Source: Pedobacter cryophilus
Lineage (GTDB): Bacteria; Bacteroidota; Bacteroidia; Sphingobacteriales; Sphingobacteriaceae
Direction: 5' to 3'
Assembly (NCBI RefSeq): GCF_005116455.1
Contig: NZ_SWBP01000004.1
Span: 372,001 to 436,000 of the forward strand
Length of the DNA stretch: 64,000 bases
Shown piece after piece: positions 9,669 through 18,534 of the stretch. A model generated the notes under the pieces. The model was given only the letters and a program-made list of their open reading frames with translations, searched no databases and was not told where the DNA came from. The first letter of the stretch is position 1; each line of letters starts with the position of its first letter. A program made the position numbers and the translations under genes.

Positions 9669-9727
9669 GTAGGGATAATCCTCGGATTATCCTTGTTGAA
9701 AATGGATAACCCAAGGGTTATCCCTAC
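9669..9727. repeat. Nested palindromic repeat between hisB and hisH
   Basis: Two arms of 24 bases (9669-9692 and 9704-9727) are inverted copies with three mismatches, joined by an 11-base spacer. The outer ten bases, GTAGGGATAA and TTATCCCTAC, pair perfectly. Each arm is itself nearly palindromic (GGATAATCC / GGATTATCC), so either one long or two short hairpins can form. The right end supplies the TAG stop codon of hisB (9724-9726). It is a REP/MITE-like element by structure; no other copy is in this window. Confidence 0.75.
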
Positions 9728-10860
9728 AAAATCCCCTTTGTACTAGGTAATCTCATGTTATTAATGTCTCTTTTTATAGCCATTTTAATGGCCTTTGCAA
9801 AAGCTTTAAAAATAGCTTCAATTTTATGATGCTCATTATCGCCTTCCACTTTTATGTTTAGGTTTGATTTTGAAGCATCTGAGAAAGATTTAAAAAAGTG
9901 AAAAAACATTTCTGTTGGCATATCACCCACTTTTTCTCTTTTAAATTCGGCATCCCAAACTATCCAGTTTCTACCGCCAAAATCTAAAGCTACTTGTGCT
10001 AAACAATCATCCATTGGTAAGCAAAAACCGTATCTTTCTATTCCTTTTTTATCGGCTAAAGCCAAAGCAAAAGCTTCTCCTAAAGCAATGCCTGTATCTT
10101 CTATCGTATGATGCTCATCAATATGTAAATCGCCTTTGGTTTGTACGGTTAAGTCTATTCCGCCATGACGAGCAATTTGATCTAACATGTGATCAAAGAA
10201 ATTTAAACCGGTAGAAATATTTGCATCACCTTTTCCATCTAAATTAATTTTGATGAGAATATCGGTTTCTTTGGTTTTTCTAACATGCTCAACAGTTCTA
10301 TCTCCAACTTTTAAGAATCTATAAATTTCATCCCAATTAGAAGTTTCTATAGCGATAACTTCATGTAAGTTTTCAATCTGATTTTGAGTTTCGGCTGATC
10401 CGAGATTGTTTTGACTGTTTAACCAAATTGCTTTTGCGCCTAAATTTTTAGCTAAAACAACATCATTTAATCTATCTCCAATAACAAAAGAGTTTTCAAG
10501 GTCGTATTTTTCTTTATTAAAAAAATGAGTTAATAAAGCAGTTCCTGGCTTACGCGTTGGGGCATTATCCTTGGCAAATGTTTTGTCTATAATAATTTCG
10601 CTAAAGCGGATGCCTTCATTTTCTAAAGTTTTTAGGATGAAATGATGCACTGGCCAAAAATTTTCTTCAGGATGTACATTTGTTCCTAAGCCATCTTGAT
10701 TGGTCACCATCACCAATTCAAAATCTGTTTCTTTAGCAATTTTAGCTAAATTGGTAATGGCTCCCGGGTAAAATACTAGCTTGTTAAATGAATCTATTTG
10801 TTCATCTTCTGGCTCTAAAATTAAAGTGCCATCCCTATCTATAAATAAAAGCTTAATCAT
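9724..10860 (-). CDS. hisB: Bifunctional histidinol-phosphatase / imidazoleglycerol-phosphate dehydratase
   Basis: Catalyses steps six and eight of histidine synthesis. The 378-residue fusion has an N-terminal HAD phosphatase (about 1-165) with the nucleophile and acid Asp in FIDRDGTL (Asp8, Asp10). The C-terminal IGP dehydratase (about 185-378) has the two His-rich manganese motifs, [13 protein letters not shown] with DEHHTIED, and DNEHHKIEA. It ends in STKGIL. Its TAG stop is formed by the palindromic repeat at 9669-9727. It overlaps the end of hisC by eight bases. Confidence 0.95.
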   Translation of the reverse strand: MIKLLFIDRDGTLILEPEDEQIDSFNKLVFYPGAITNLAKIAKETDFELVMVTNQDGLGTNVHPEENFWPVHHFILKTLENEGIRFSEIIIDKTFAKDNAPTRKPGTALLTHFFNKEKYDLENSFVIGDRLNDVVLAKNLGAKAIWLNSQNNLGSAETQNQIENLHEVIAIETSNWDEIYRFLKVGDRTVEHVRKTKETDILIKINLDGKGDANISTGLNFFDHMLDQIARHGGIDLTVQTKGDLHIDEHHTIEDTGIALGEAFALALADKKGIERYGFCLPMDDCLAQVALDFGGRNWIVWDAEFKREKVGDMPTEMFFHFFKSFSDASKSNLNIKVEGDNEHHKIEAIFKAFAKAIKMAIKRDINNMRLPSTKGIL

Positions 10861-11905
10861 TTTTAAAGTTTTTGAGGCTGTTTATTAAAGCCTGATTTTC
10901 TTCTGGCGTTCCAACAGTTATTCTTAAACAACCTTCGCAAAGTTCAACTTTGTTTCTGTTTCTTACAATAATTCCTTGTTGGGTAAGGTATTGGTAAATG
11001 CCATCAGCATTTATTGTTTTAACTAGAATAAAGTTTGCGTCTGATGGATAAATATCAATCACAAAATCAAAATTCTTTAAAGCCAAAACTAAAGTATCAC
11101 GTTCTTTTAAAATTTCTTTGATCCAGTCATTTACCTGTTTTACATTTTTTAAAGCTTCTAAAGCTAATTTTTGAGAAGCTTCATTTATATTATATGGGGG
11201 TTTAACCCGATTAAAAACTTCAATAATTTCTTCACTGGCATAAGCCATCCCCACTCTTAAAGCCGCTAATCCCCAAGCTTTGGATAAAGTTTGTAAAACC
11301 ACCAAATTGGCATATTCAGTTAATTCCTGAATGAAAGATTTTTGGCGTGAATAATTAATATAAGCCTCATCAATTACCACAATACCTTCAAAATTAGCTA
11401 AAATGGTTTCTATATCTTCTCTGTTAATAGAATTTCCTGTTGGGTTATTGGGCGAGCAAATAAAAATAAGCTTGGTGTTTTTATCTATGGCTTCGGCAAT
11501 TCCTTCTAAATTGAGTTGATAATCTTCAGTAAGATTTACTCTTTTTAATTGTACATCATTAATGTTTGCCGAAACCTCATACATGCCATAAGTTGGCGGT
11601 ACAATAATCACATTATCTATACCCGGGTTACAAAAACTTCTGAAAAGAATATCAATGGCTTCATCACTTCCGTTTCCAACAAAAATATTTCTAGCCGGAA
11701 CACCCTTAATTTTACTCAGTTCCATTTTTACATCATACGCCATTGGATCTGGATAACGATTGTAATTTTGAGAAAGGGGAGAGCCAAATGCATTTTCATT
11801 GGCATCTAGATATACAGAAGCGTCGCCCTTAAATTCGTCTCTTGCAGAAGAGTAAGGTTTTAAGTTTTTGATATTTGGTCTGATGATTTTGTTGATATCA
11901 AACAT
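10853..11905 (-). CDS. hisC: Histidinol-phosphate aminotransferase
   Basis: PLP enzyme of fold type I, 350 residues from the ATG at 11905 ([18 protein letters not shown]), which matches the family N-terminus. The frame is open for 11 more codons to 11938, but these look like leader sequence. Key regions are [37 protein letters not shown], and the PLP-lysine motif [14 protein letters not shown]. It overlaps hisB by eight bases and follows hisD after a 71-base gap. Confidence 0.93.
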   Translation of the reverse strand: MFDINKIIRPNIKNLKPYSSARDEFKGDASVYLDANENAFGSPLSQNYNRYPDPMAYDVKMELSKIKGVPARNIFVGNGSDEAIDILFRSFCNPGIDNVIIVPPTYGMYEVSANINDVQLKRVNLTEDYQLNLEGIAEAIDKNTKLIFICSPNNPTGNSINREDIETILANFEGIVVIDEAYINYSRQKSFIQELTEYANLVVLQTLSKAWGLAALRVGMAYASEEIIEVFNRVKPPYNINEASQKLALEALKNVKQVNDWIKEILKERDTLVLALKNFDFVIDIYPSDANFILVKTINADGIYQYLTQQGIIVRNRNKVELCEGCLRITVGTPEENQALINSLKNFKND

Positions 11906-11938
11906 GATTTTGATTTGATGATTTGAAAAATTAATCAA

Positions 11939-11976
11939 TTTGAAGAATAAAATCTTTAATCCTTGTTCTTTATTCC
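11939..11976. repeat. Low-complexity filler between hisD and hisC
   Basis: On the minus strand the gap reads as iterated AAGGAGTAAGGAATAAAG-like units. It is noncoding and similar in style to the other his-operon fillers. Confidence 0.4.
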
Positions 11977-13272
11977 TTACTCCTTAATCCCAGCAAGTCT
12001 CACACTTACAGCATTCTTGTGCGCATGTAAGCCTTCAATTTCAGCTAAGATTTCAATGCTTGGGCCTAAATTTTTTATTCCGCTTTCGCTGATGTGTTGG
12101 AAAGTGATTTTCTTGATGAACGAATCTAAAGAAACTCCAGAATAAGAACGAGCATAAGTACTGGTTGGTAAAGTATGGTTGGTTCCGCTGGCGTAATCAC
12201 CGGCGCTTTCTGGTGTTAAATTACCTGCAAAGACAGAACCAGCGTTGATGATTTTATCAGTGATTTGTTGCCAATTATCAGTTGCTAATATCAAATGCTC
12301 GGGAGCATATTCATTACTAAAAGTCATCGCTTGGTTTAAATCATCAACTAAAACAACGTAAGAATTTTCTAAAGCTTTTGCAGCGATATCTTTTCTTGGT
12401 AAAACCACTAATTGCTTTTGTAATTCAGTTTGGGTTTCTTCAATAATTCTTAACGAAGAACCTACTAACACCACCTGACTATCTATTCCATGCTCCGCTT
12501 GTGCCAATAAATCGGCAGCTACAAAAACAGGATTGGCAGTTTCATCAGCAATTACCAAAACTTCTGACGGACCAGCAGGCATATCAATAGCGGTATTTGT
12601 TGTAGATTGAACCAGTGTTTTTGCCATGGTTACATATTGGTTTCCTGGGCCAAAAATTTTATCCACTTTAGGGATACTTTCTGTACCATAAGCCATTGCT
12701 GCTACCGCTTGGGCGCCACCTGCTAAATAAATCTTTTCTATTCCTAATAATTCGGCAACAAAAGCCAAATAGCCATTTACATTCCCATCTTTTTGAGGAG
12801 GAGAGCAAACTACAATTTCTTTACAACCTGCAATTTTTGCCGGAATACCCAACATTAAAAACGTACTTGGTAAAACCGCTGTTCCACCTGGGATGTATAA
12901 TCCAACTCGCTCAATCGCTCTCACTTCTCGCCAGCAAGAAACACCAGTTGTGGTTTCTGTTTTCTCTTCTTTATGGATTTGGGTTTCGTGAAATTTTTTG
13001 ATGTTGGCATATGCCACTTTTATTGCGTCTTTGACTTCAGCGCTTATGGTGTTGGCTTGTTTTGTTATTTCTTCTTTACCAATAAATAAAGAATTTAAAC
13101 TCACCTGATCAAATTTTTGAGCATAAGATTTTAAGGCTTCATCACCACTAATTCTTACATCAGCAATAATTTGCTCCACTTTTTCTCTAATGGTATTTGC
13201 TGCATCAGCATTACGCTGAATTAGTTTTTGAATATCAGCTTTGCTTAAATCTTTGTAATTGTATGTTTTCAT
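11977..13272 (-). CDS. hisD: Histidinol dehydrogenase
   Basis: Zinc- and NAD-dependent enzyme oxidising histidinol to histidine in two steps, 431 residues. Signatures seen are VGLYIPGGTAVLPST, IFGPGNQYVTMAK, MPAGPSEVLVIADE, the active-site AQAEHGIDSQ (zinc-binding Gln/His), and EHLILATDNW with the catalytic Glu-His. Length is standard. It is the second gene of the operon, 67 bases after hisG. Confidence 0.95.
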   Translation of the reverse strand: MKTYNYKDLSKADIQKLIQRNADAANTIREKVEQIIADVRISGDEALKSYAQKFDQVSLNSLFIGKEEITKQANTISAEVKDAIKVAYANIKKFHETQIHKEEKTETTTGVSCWREVRAIERVGLYIPGGTAVLPSTFLMLGIPAKIAGCKEIVVCSPPQKDGNVNGYLAFVAELLGIEKIYLAGGAQAVAAMAYGTESIPKVDKIFGPGNQYVTMAKTLVQSTTNTAIDMPAGPSEVLVIADETANPVFVAADLLAQAEHGIDSQVVLVGSSLRIIEETQTELQKQLVVLPRKDIAAKALENSYVVLVDDLNQAMTFSNEYAPEHLILATDNWQQITDKIINAGSVFAGNLTPESAGDYASGTNHTLPTSTYARSYSGVSLDSFIKKITFQHISESGIKNLGPSIEILAEIEGLHAHKNAVSVRLAGIKE

Positions 13273-13339
13273 TCAGTTTTCAGTTTTTAGTTGCCAGTTA
13301 TCAGTGTCTTGATACTTGCTACTAATATCTTGCTACTTT
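13273..13339. repeat. Low-complexity CAGTTTT/TTGCTAC filler between hisG and hisD
   Basis: The gap contains iterated CAGTTTTCAGTTTTTAGTT followed by TTGATACTTGCTACT and TATCTTGCTACT. It is noncoding and part of a pattern of short low-complexity fillers in the his operon. Confidence 0.45.
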
Positions 13340-14191
13340 TTAAAGAATAATTTTCTCTATTGGCATTACCACAATTCCTTCGGCACCAGCGGCTTTTAAT
13401 TCGTTGATTTTTCCCCAAAAATCACGTTCGGGAATAACGGTATGTACAGCCACCCAGCCTTCTTGAGCTAAATCTACTACTGATGGACTTTTAACTCCTG
13501 GTAATAACTTAATTACGGTATTAAGGTTTGCCTTAGAAACATTTAAAACCACATATTTAGTTTCTTTTGCTCTTAAAACAGATTGTATTCTTTGAATAAG
13601 TTCTTGAATTAAAGGATTATTTTCTTCTCCTTTTCTGCCTATTAAAATAGCTTCAGAAGACATTACATCTATAAAAGGTTTTAGTCCATTACTTCTTAAT
13701 GTGCCGCCGGTAGAAACTATATCAAAAATTGCATCGCTTAAACCTAAGCCCGGAGAAATTTCTACAGAACCAGAGATCATTTTAATATCTGAAGTAATGT
13801 TATTTTCTGATAAGAATTTTTCGAGAATTACTGGGTAGGAGGTGGCAATGGCTTTACCATTTAAATCGGCTAATTCCTGAATGCTACTTTGATTAGGGAT
13901 AGCAATTTTTAGGTTACATTTTCCAAATCCCAAACGTTGTAAATAAGCAACATCTACTTTGGTTTCGGCAATTACATTTTCGCCTACTAAACCAATATCA
14001 GCAATACCATCCTGAACGTATTCAGGAATATCGTCATCTCTTAAAAATAAAATTTCTAATGGAAAATTAGAAACTGGAGAGATTAATGAGCTTTTATAGT
14101 TATCGAAATTTAAGCCGCAATTTTTTAACAGTTCTACAGATTTATCATTTAATCTGCCAGATTTCTGGATAGCAATTTTTAAAGTTTTCAA
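13340..14191 (-). CDS. hisG: ATP phosphoribosyltransferase, long form
   Basis: First and committed enzyme of histidine synthesis. At 283 residues it is the long form. An N-terminal catalytic domain has KIAIQKSGRLNDKS near residue 5 and SGSVEISPGLGLSDAIFDIVSTGGTL. A C-terminal regulatory HisG_C domain of about 75 residues ends ELKAAGAEGIVVMPIEKII. Histidine feedback inhibition is therefore expected. The start is a TTG at 14191 (KTLKIAIQ follows); no ATG is available nearby. It lies 63 bases downstream of a His-rich leader peptide and is the first structural gene of the operon. Confidence 0.94.
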   Translation of the reverse strand: MKTLKIAIQKSGRLNDKSVELLKNCGLNFDNYKSSLISPVSNFPLEILFLRDDDIPEYVQDGIADIGLVGENVIAETKVDVAYLQRLGFGKCNLKIAIPNQSSIQELADLNGKAIATSYPVILEKFLSENNITSDIKMISGSVEISPGLGLSDAIFDIVSTGGTLRSNGLKPFIDVMSSEAILIGRKGEENNPLIQELIQRIQSVLRAKETKYVVLNVSKANLNTVIKLLPGVKSPSVVDLAQEGWVAVHTVIPERDFWGKINELKAAGAEGIVVMPIEKIIL

Positions 14192-14254
14192 GATTTTTAA
14201 TTATTAATAAAAGACTAACAAATGAGAATGGAAAAGTTTTGAATACAAAACATA
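14192..14254 (-). promoter_or_regulatory. his leader region between leader peptide and hisG
   Basis: These 63 bases separate the leader stop from the hisG TTG. They hold the weak stem GTTTTG-TATT-CAAAAC followed by TTTTCC, then a very AT-rich run. If attenuation is transcriptional, this is where the terminator should be, but its pairing is weak. Translational control of hisG is an alternative. Confidence 0.4.
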
Positions 14255-14320
14255 CTAAAGAGCAACACCGCAATGGTGATGATGTAGATGATGATGTGTG
14301 GTTTTCAAAATTATTTTCAT
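14255..14320 (-). CDS. Histidine operon leader peptide (attenuator peptide)
   Basis: A 21-codon open frame starts at ATG 14320 and stops at TAG 14257-14255. It begins MKIILKTT, continues with three His, Leu and four His, and ends CGVAL. Seven of 21 residues are histidine and the run sits just upstream of hisG. That is the hallmark of ribosome-mediated attenuation, in which scarce histidyl-tRNA stalls the ribosome. A consensus promoter lies 40 bases upstream. A small CACC/GGTG hairpin overlaps the last His codons, and an AT-only GTTTTG/CAAAAC hairpin followed by TTTT lies just after the stop. No strong GC-rich terminator is visible, so the exact mechanism is open. Confidence 0.85.
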   Translation of the reverse strand: MKIILKTTHHHLHHHHCGVAL

Positions 14321-14360
14321 GTCTTTTTTAATAATTTCTACGGAGAGAAATTAACGTTGG

Positions 14361-14390
14361 CAAATATAAGAAGCTAATGGGGAAAATCAA
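14361..14390 (-). promoter_or_regulatory. Promoter of the histidine operon
   Basis: On the minus strand TTG (14390-14388, in ACTTGAT) is followed after 19 bases by TATATTTG (14368-14361). This fits the Bacteroidota consensus TTTG-N19-TAnnTTTG, except that the -33 box has only TTG of TTTG. The leader-peptide ATG lies 40 bases downstream of the -7 box. Confidence 0.7.
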
Positions 14391-14448
14391 GTTTTTAAGG
14401 TATTAATTGAAAAATACCTTGGTAGGTGTTGATTAATGTTGATTCAAT

Positions 14449-14485
14449 AATTAATTCTAATCCCGTTTAAGGATTAGAGTTAATT
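14449..14485. terminator. Hairpin downstream of the hibernation-factor gene
   Basis: AATTAATTCTAATCC (14449-14463) pairs with GGATTAGAGTTAATT (14471-14485) with one mismatch around a 7-base loop. It lies 16 bases past the stop of the minus-strand gene at 14501. There is no real T-run, so termination is uncertain. Confidence 0.4.
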
Positions 14486-14500
14486 AGACAGGGTTTATTT

Positions 14501-14812
14501 TTAACCTTTAACTTTATCAAGATGATGTTCAATTCCTCTTTTAATCTTTTGTAGGGCCTCATGAATAGCTACAGATGTTTGGTCTGATTGTGCACTGGCG
14601 AAAATCGGATCAGCACCTTCTAATCTGGCTTCAATATTACATTTTTTATCATCAGAGCCTGATTTCCCTCCATTTTCATCACTCAAATGAACTTCTACTC
14701 TTGTTAAATGGGCATCAAAACGAGCTAATTTTTCGTTAAAAAGATTAGTGATGTAGGTATTTAATTCTTCTTTTCCCTCAATGTGATTGTCGGTATTTAC
14801 TTGAATAATCAT
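14501..14812 (-). CDS. Ribosome hibernation promoting factor (HPF/RaiA family)
   Basis: Short-form ribosome-binding protein of 103 residues expected to sit in the 30S decoding channel and silence ribosomes in stationary phase. Family pattern: MIIQVNTDNHIEGKEEL at the start, a central KLARFDAHLTRVEVHLSDENG strand-turn, CNIEARLEGADPIFAS, and a C-terminal AIHEALQKIKRGIEHHLDK helix. It lacks the C-terminal dimerisation domain of long HPF. It is monocistronic, oriented away from the plus-strand transpeptidase gene. Confidence 0.85.
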   Translation of the reverse strand: MIIQVNTDNHIEGKEELNTYITNLFNEKLARFDAHLTRVEVHLSDENGGKSGSDDKKCNIEARLEGADPIFASAQSDQTSVAIHEALQKIKRGIEHHLDKVKG

Positions 14813-14935
14813 AAAATATATTTTTAAATAATTGATGAGGCTAATCTACCGTTTATATGCTGTTAATCATGAATTATTAACATTTAATCTTAAAAGGCAT
14901 GGCAATTGCAGAGTAGGAAATAAAATAATCATTAT

Positions 14936-16396
14936 ATGAAAATTAAACCACTATTAGTATTATTACTTATATCATCTCTTTTTGTAATGTCCTGTTCTAA
15001 GAACAAACATGAGGAGTTTGGAAAAGATTTAGCAAAAGCATTTAAAAGTAAGAAATACTTAAATTTTGACACGGCAGCATATTATCAGGTTTTTAAACAA
15101 GAAATGGTAAAGCTTAAGCCACAACTTCATGATCCAAAATGGATAAATAAAATTTATGATGCTGATGAAAAAGGATTAACCTTAATGGGTTTATTTTTAG
15201 TTAATGGCCAATTAGATACTTTAAGTCAGTATTTATTAAACGCAGAGTTTCATGGTTTAGATCCTAATTACTTTCATGCTAAAGAAATAGTTACGCTTTT
15301 AGATCAGATTAAGCAAACTAAATTTAAAAAAGTAGAAGAAAGTTATCCTTTATTGGCGCAATTAGAATTATTAAGTGCTGATGGATTAATAAACTACGCT
15401 AATATTTTGAAATATGGAGCAGTTAATCCAAAAACAATTTTTAGCACCTATTATGTTTCTATTAAAAGACCTGCAATTATTGATGCACAGCGTACATTAG
15501 AACAATTAAATTTAGGAAAGTTTTTGAGCGATTTACAGCCAGTAAATGGTTTTTATCAAAGGTTAATGAATTTGTTGATTAACGATAAAGCAAATGAAAC
15601 TAGCAAATTAACAGCCGACGATAGAGAAAAAATTTATCTTTCTTTAGAACGATTGAGATGGCCAGTGCAAGAATATAAAGGGAAATATTTATTGGTTAAT
15701 ATTCCTGAGTTTTCTCTAAGATTAATAAATGATAACACTTCTATGCTGCAAATGAAAGTTTGTGTTGGAGAAGTAGGACATGAGACTCCTATTTTAAGCG
15801 GAACGGTTGATCGTATGCAGGTTAACCCAGTTTGGAACATTCCAGAAAGTATTGCTACTAATGAAATTCTAGATAGATTAAGAAGTGATGTTTCTTATTT
15901 AGAAGGAAATAATATGGTGGCTTACAAAGGTGGTGCTTTGGTAGATCCAGAATCTGTTGATTGGAATAGCGCCCAGGCTGGAGAGTATTCTTTCAAACAA
16001 AATCCCGGAGCTGATAATTCTTTAGGTCAAATTAAATTTATATTTAAAAACCCTTATGCTATTTATTTACATGATACACCTGCACAAGCCATGTTTAAAC
16101 AAGATATGCGAGCAGTTAGTCATGGTTGTATAAGAGTGCAAGAACCTATGAAGTTAGCCTCTTTTTTAGTGGAGGATGAAAGTGAAACCAATAGAATTGT
16201 AAAAGAAACAGAAGCTGCATCTGCAGGAGGAGCAGCAGAATCTAGATGGGTGAAGGTTAAAAATCCTGTTCCAGTCTTTATTTCTTATTATACCGCTTGG
16301 ACAGATGATGCAGGTAATTTAATATCATCTAAAGATGTTTATGGTTATGATAAAATGTTATTAGCAAAATTTAAAGGCTACATGGCCGCACTTTAA
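14936..16396 (+). CDS. L,D-transpeptidase (YkuD family) lipoprotein
   Basis: Cell-wall enzyme of 486 residues. A lipoprotein signal ends in a lipobox-like FVMSC (Cys about 20), so it is probably anchored in the periplasm. An N-terminal helical region carries the long scaffold domain usual in YcbB-like enzymes, with a peptidoglycan-binding-like part at about 175-225. The YkuD domain (about 245-430) has NPVWNIPESIA, IYLHDTP and the catalytic motif SHGCIRV with His396 and Cys398. It probably forms 3-3 crosslinks or attaches proteins. It stands alone on the plus strand. Confidence 0.9.
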   Translation: MKIKPLLVLLLISSLFVMSCSKNKHEEFGKDLAKAFKSKKYLNFDTAAYYQVFKQEMVKLKPQLHDPKWINKIYDADEKGLTLMGLFLVNGQLDTLSQYLLNAEFHGLDPNYFHAKEIVTLLDQIKQTKFKKVEESYPLLAQLELLSADGLINYANILKYGAVNPKTIFSTYYVSIKRPAIIDAQRTLEQLNLGKFLSDLQPVNGFYQRLMNLLINDKANETSKLTADDREKIYLSLERLRWPVQEYKGKYLLVNIPEFSLRLINDNTSMLQMKVCVGEVGHETPILSGTVDRMQVNPVWNIPESIATNEILDRLRSDVSYLEGNNMVAYKGGALVDPESVDWNSAQAGEYSFKQNPGADNSLGQIKFIFKNPYAIYLHDTPAQAMFKQDMRAVSHGCIRVQEPMKLASFLVEDESETNRIVKETEAASAGGAAESRWVKVKNPVPVFISYYTAWTDDAGNLISSKDVYGYDKMLLAKFKGYMAAL

Positions 16397-16411
16397 ATTA
16401 AAAATAGGTGG

Positions 16412-16669
16412 TTAAGGGTATTTAATTTTAAAGTAAAGGATAATTCCCGCAAAAACTAAGGTTATTCCGTTGGCAATTATCATCGGAATATCTTGTTTAA
16501 TGATGCCATAAACTAACCACAATAAGACTCCAGAAATAAACATGAGATACATCGAAAGCGAAATGCTTTTGGTGTCTTTTGTTTTAAAAATTTTTAATGC
16601 TTGAGGTATAAATGATGCGGTAGTGCCTATTGCTGCCAAAAAACCAATAGTACTGGTTAAATTATCCAT
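16412..16669 (-). CDS. SemiSWEET-type sugar transporter (PQ-loop/MtN3 family)
   Basis: Membrane protein of 85 residues with three transmembrane helices (about 7-25, 38-56, 62-82), the size of a bacterial SemiSWEET that works as a dimer. Family marks are the PQ motif FIPQALKIFKTKDTKSISL and a C-terminal GIILYFKIKYP. Probable passive sugar transport; the substrate is unknown. It starts three bases after the PorV-like gene stop codon region, read in the same direction. Confidence 0.85.
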   Translation of the reverse strand: MDNLTSTIGFLAAIGTTASFIPQALKIFKTKDTKSISLSMYLMFISGVLLWLVYGIIKQDIPMIIANGITLVFAGIILYFKIKYP

Positions 16670-16672
16670 TTT

Positions 16673-17758
16673 TTATTTTTTATCGAAATCTAAACGGATA
16701 GAAAAAACATTGCTGTAAAGCCCATCGCTTTGGTTACCTATATCAGTAAGGGCATAATCAATAGAAAAGTTTTTAATTTTAATACCTACACCTAAATTTG
16801 GCTGAAAAGCAAATTTTTGTGAACCGTTAAAATCAGTGGTTTTTTGGATATTATTTATGCCTGTTCTTAAGAAAATGATTTTTTTATAATCGGCTTCAAA
16901 GCCTACGGTAGGATCAACGCTTACCGGATCTGCCGACACTAAAACATTTCGTTTACCATCTGTAGTAAAGTTAAAATTAGCTTCGCTGGTTAATCCAAAA
17001 TTTTCAGAAATTTTAGTGGAATAGGCAGCTCCTAAAACTATTCTAGGGAGTGTAGTTTCCGTTGAGTTTTCAGGAATATCATTTCCGGTTGCTGTATAAA
17101 TGCTTGAGAATTTCTCAGGGTTATAGCTCCACGCATTAAAAGTGGTGGTAATATCCTTTCCAACTGCTGCAAATGTGAAACGATTGATTTTATATTGGGC
17201 TCCAACATCAATTCCAAAACCCCAGGATTTACCGTAATCACCCACTTTACGATGAATCACTTTTATGTTAGCGCCGTAACTCAGTCCATTTTCATTGGTA
17301 TTTTTTCCTTTTGCATTTCTGGCATAGCTAAATAAGAAAGCGTAATCTGCTGCAGAAAATGATTTTACCCTATCATAATTAATATTACCGTCGGCGTCAA
17401 TTAATTCAGAGGTATCAGGAATATCATCTACGCCAAACCTAATTAACGAAGCGCTAACTACCGCAGTATTATCGGCAACAAAAGTGGCAAAACCTGCGTA
17501 ATCGTATTTAGCAATTCCGGCAAAATATTCAGAATGCATTAAACTGGCTTGGGTTTGTGATTTCATGTTCATTAAACCAGCAGGATTCCAATAGCCAGAA
17601 GTCACATCATTGGTTGATGAAATTACCGATCCTCCCATTGCAAAAGCTCTAGAACCTATTCCGATTTGTAAAAACTCGTTAGAATACTTTCTGGTTTGCG
17701 CAAAAAGAGCAATGGGGAAAAATAATAATAAAGTGAAGTAGTACTTTTTAAACATCAA
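16673..17758 (-). CDS. PorV/PorQ-like outer-membrane beta-barrel protein
   Basis: Outer-membrane protein of 361 residues with a Sec signal peptide (about 1-20, ending LFAQ). The opening LQIGIGSRAFAMGGSVIS followed by GYWNPAGLMNM is the signature of the PorV/PorQ (UPF0164-like, FadL-fold) family. The rest alternates beta strands and ends with an aromatic strand (FSIRLDFDKK). PorV is a type IX secretion component, but this family has many paralogues. No other Por genes are near, so a specific T9SS role is not claimed. It overlaps the preceding gene by four bases (ATGA). Confidence 0.75.
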   Translation of the reverse strand: MMFKKYYFTLLLFFPIALFAQTRKYSNEFLQIGIGSRAFAMGGSVISSTNDVTSGYWNPAGLMNMKSQTQASLMHSEYFAGIAKYDYAGFATFVADNTAVVSASLIRFGVDDIPDTSELIDADGNINYDRVKSFSAADYAFLFSYARNAKGKNTNENGLSYGANIKVIHRKVGDYGKSWGFGIDVGAQYKINRFTFAAVGKDITTTFNAWSYNPEKFSSIYTATGNDIPENSTETTLPRIVLGAAYSTKISENFGLTSEANFNFTTDGKRNVLVSADPVSVDPTVGFEADYKKIIFLRTGINNIQKTTDFNGSQKFAFQPNLGVGIKIKNFSIDYALTDIGNQSDGLYSNVFSIRLDFDKK

Positions 17759-18429
17759 TTTAACTGGGCATCAATGGTTTCAAATATAAAAATAAATTCT
17801 TCTGAGAGGTCATCTTTGTAATTTAATAAACTTTTTGTTAAGGCTATTTCTTGCTCTTGTGTAAACGGATTCTCCCAAATTCGCATACATATTCTTTTTA
17901 AGGCGTAAGTAATTTTTTCTGTGTGAGCATAACTAAATAGGTATTCTTCCTTTTTAAAAATATTAAAAAAATGTAGAAACTGGTTAATATCCGGTATTTG
18001 GCAAAGCTTTAAAAATGATATGATTTCAGTAATATCAACTTGGTTTAAGTGCGAATAAAAAGATTTAACATTTATAAGTTCTTTGGTGATTAACAAACTG
18101 TCTAACATTAATTCTAAACTCACATGCCCTAAAAAGAAAGGTTTAACAGGCGAGCCAATCAAACTGTCTTTTAAACAAAGCTTAATCTGATGTTGATGAT
18201 GTTTAAAAAAATCAGAGTTATGAAATAAGTTATCTACCTCTAAATGCTTTTTCCAACCTGTTAATAAAGCGGTATGAATAGGGTTATCTTTAAAAAGCTC
18301 TTGATGTTTTTCGGGATGGGGTGTCCAAGTTTTATTCGCATTTTTCAACAAATCAGGCAAAACCGCACCTAATACTTCATAAGCATTGGCGTTGTTCCTG
18401 TCGAAGTGAAAATGTGATAAAAAATTCAT
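17755..18429 (-). CDS. ACP phosphodiesterase-like protein (AcpH/DUF479 family)
   Basis: Mostly helical cytoplasmic protein of 224 residues. The N-terminus MNFLSHFHF with a downstream LGAVLPDLLK and FLGHVSLELMLDSLL (His/Asp-bearing) resembles AcpH, which removes the phosphopantetheine arm from acyl carrier protein. Several Asp/His positions of the HD-like site seem present, but the match is by general pattern only. Its stop overlaps the start of the PorV-like gene by four bases, so they are cotranscribed. It could instead be an uncharacterised relative. Confidence 0.55.
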   Translation of the reverse strand: MNFLSHFHFDRNNANAYEVLGAVLPDLLKNANKTWTPHPEKHQELFKDNPIHTALLTGWKKHLEVDNLFHNSDFFKHHQHQIKLCLKDSLIGSPVKPFFLGHVSLELMLDSLLITKELINVKSFYSHLNQVDITEIISFLKLCQIPDINQFLHFFNIFKKEEYLFSYAHTEKITYALKRICMRIWENPFTQEQEIALTKSLLNYKDDLSEEFIFIFETIDAQLN

Positions 18430-18485
18430 TTGTTATTTCCCTTTACGGTTGATGATTTTAAATGATACAATTTCTAACGAAATCA

Positions 18486-18493
18486 TATATTTG
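18486..18493 (+). promoter_or_regulatory. Candidate -7 box for tyrS
   Basis: TATATTTG matches TAnnTTTG and lies 41 bases before the tyrS ATG. No convincing TTTG is found 18-20 bases upstream, so this is a single-box match. Confidence 0.4.
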
Positions 18494-18534
18494 CCCTTTT
18501 CCAAGATAATAACAATTTTTAAATAAATAAACAC

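Noticed and set aside
9658-9714. N-terminal extension of HisH
   Set aside because: The extra 19 codons are read from the palindromic repeat, and the ATG at 9657 gives the conserved MIGIVNYGAGN start.
14236-14254. Strong his attenuator terminator
   Set aside because: The only stem after the leader is six A-T-rich pairs followed by four T; it is too weak to call with confidence.
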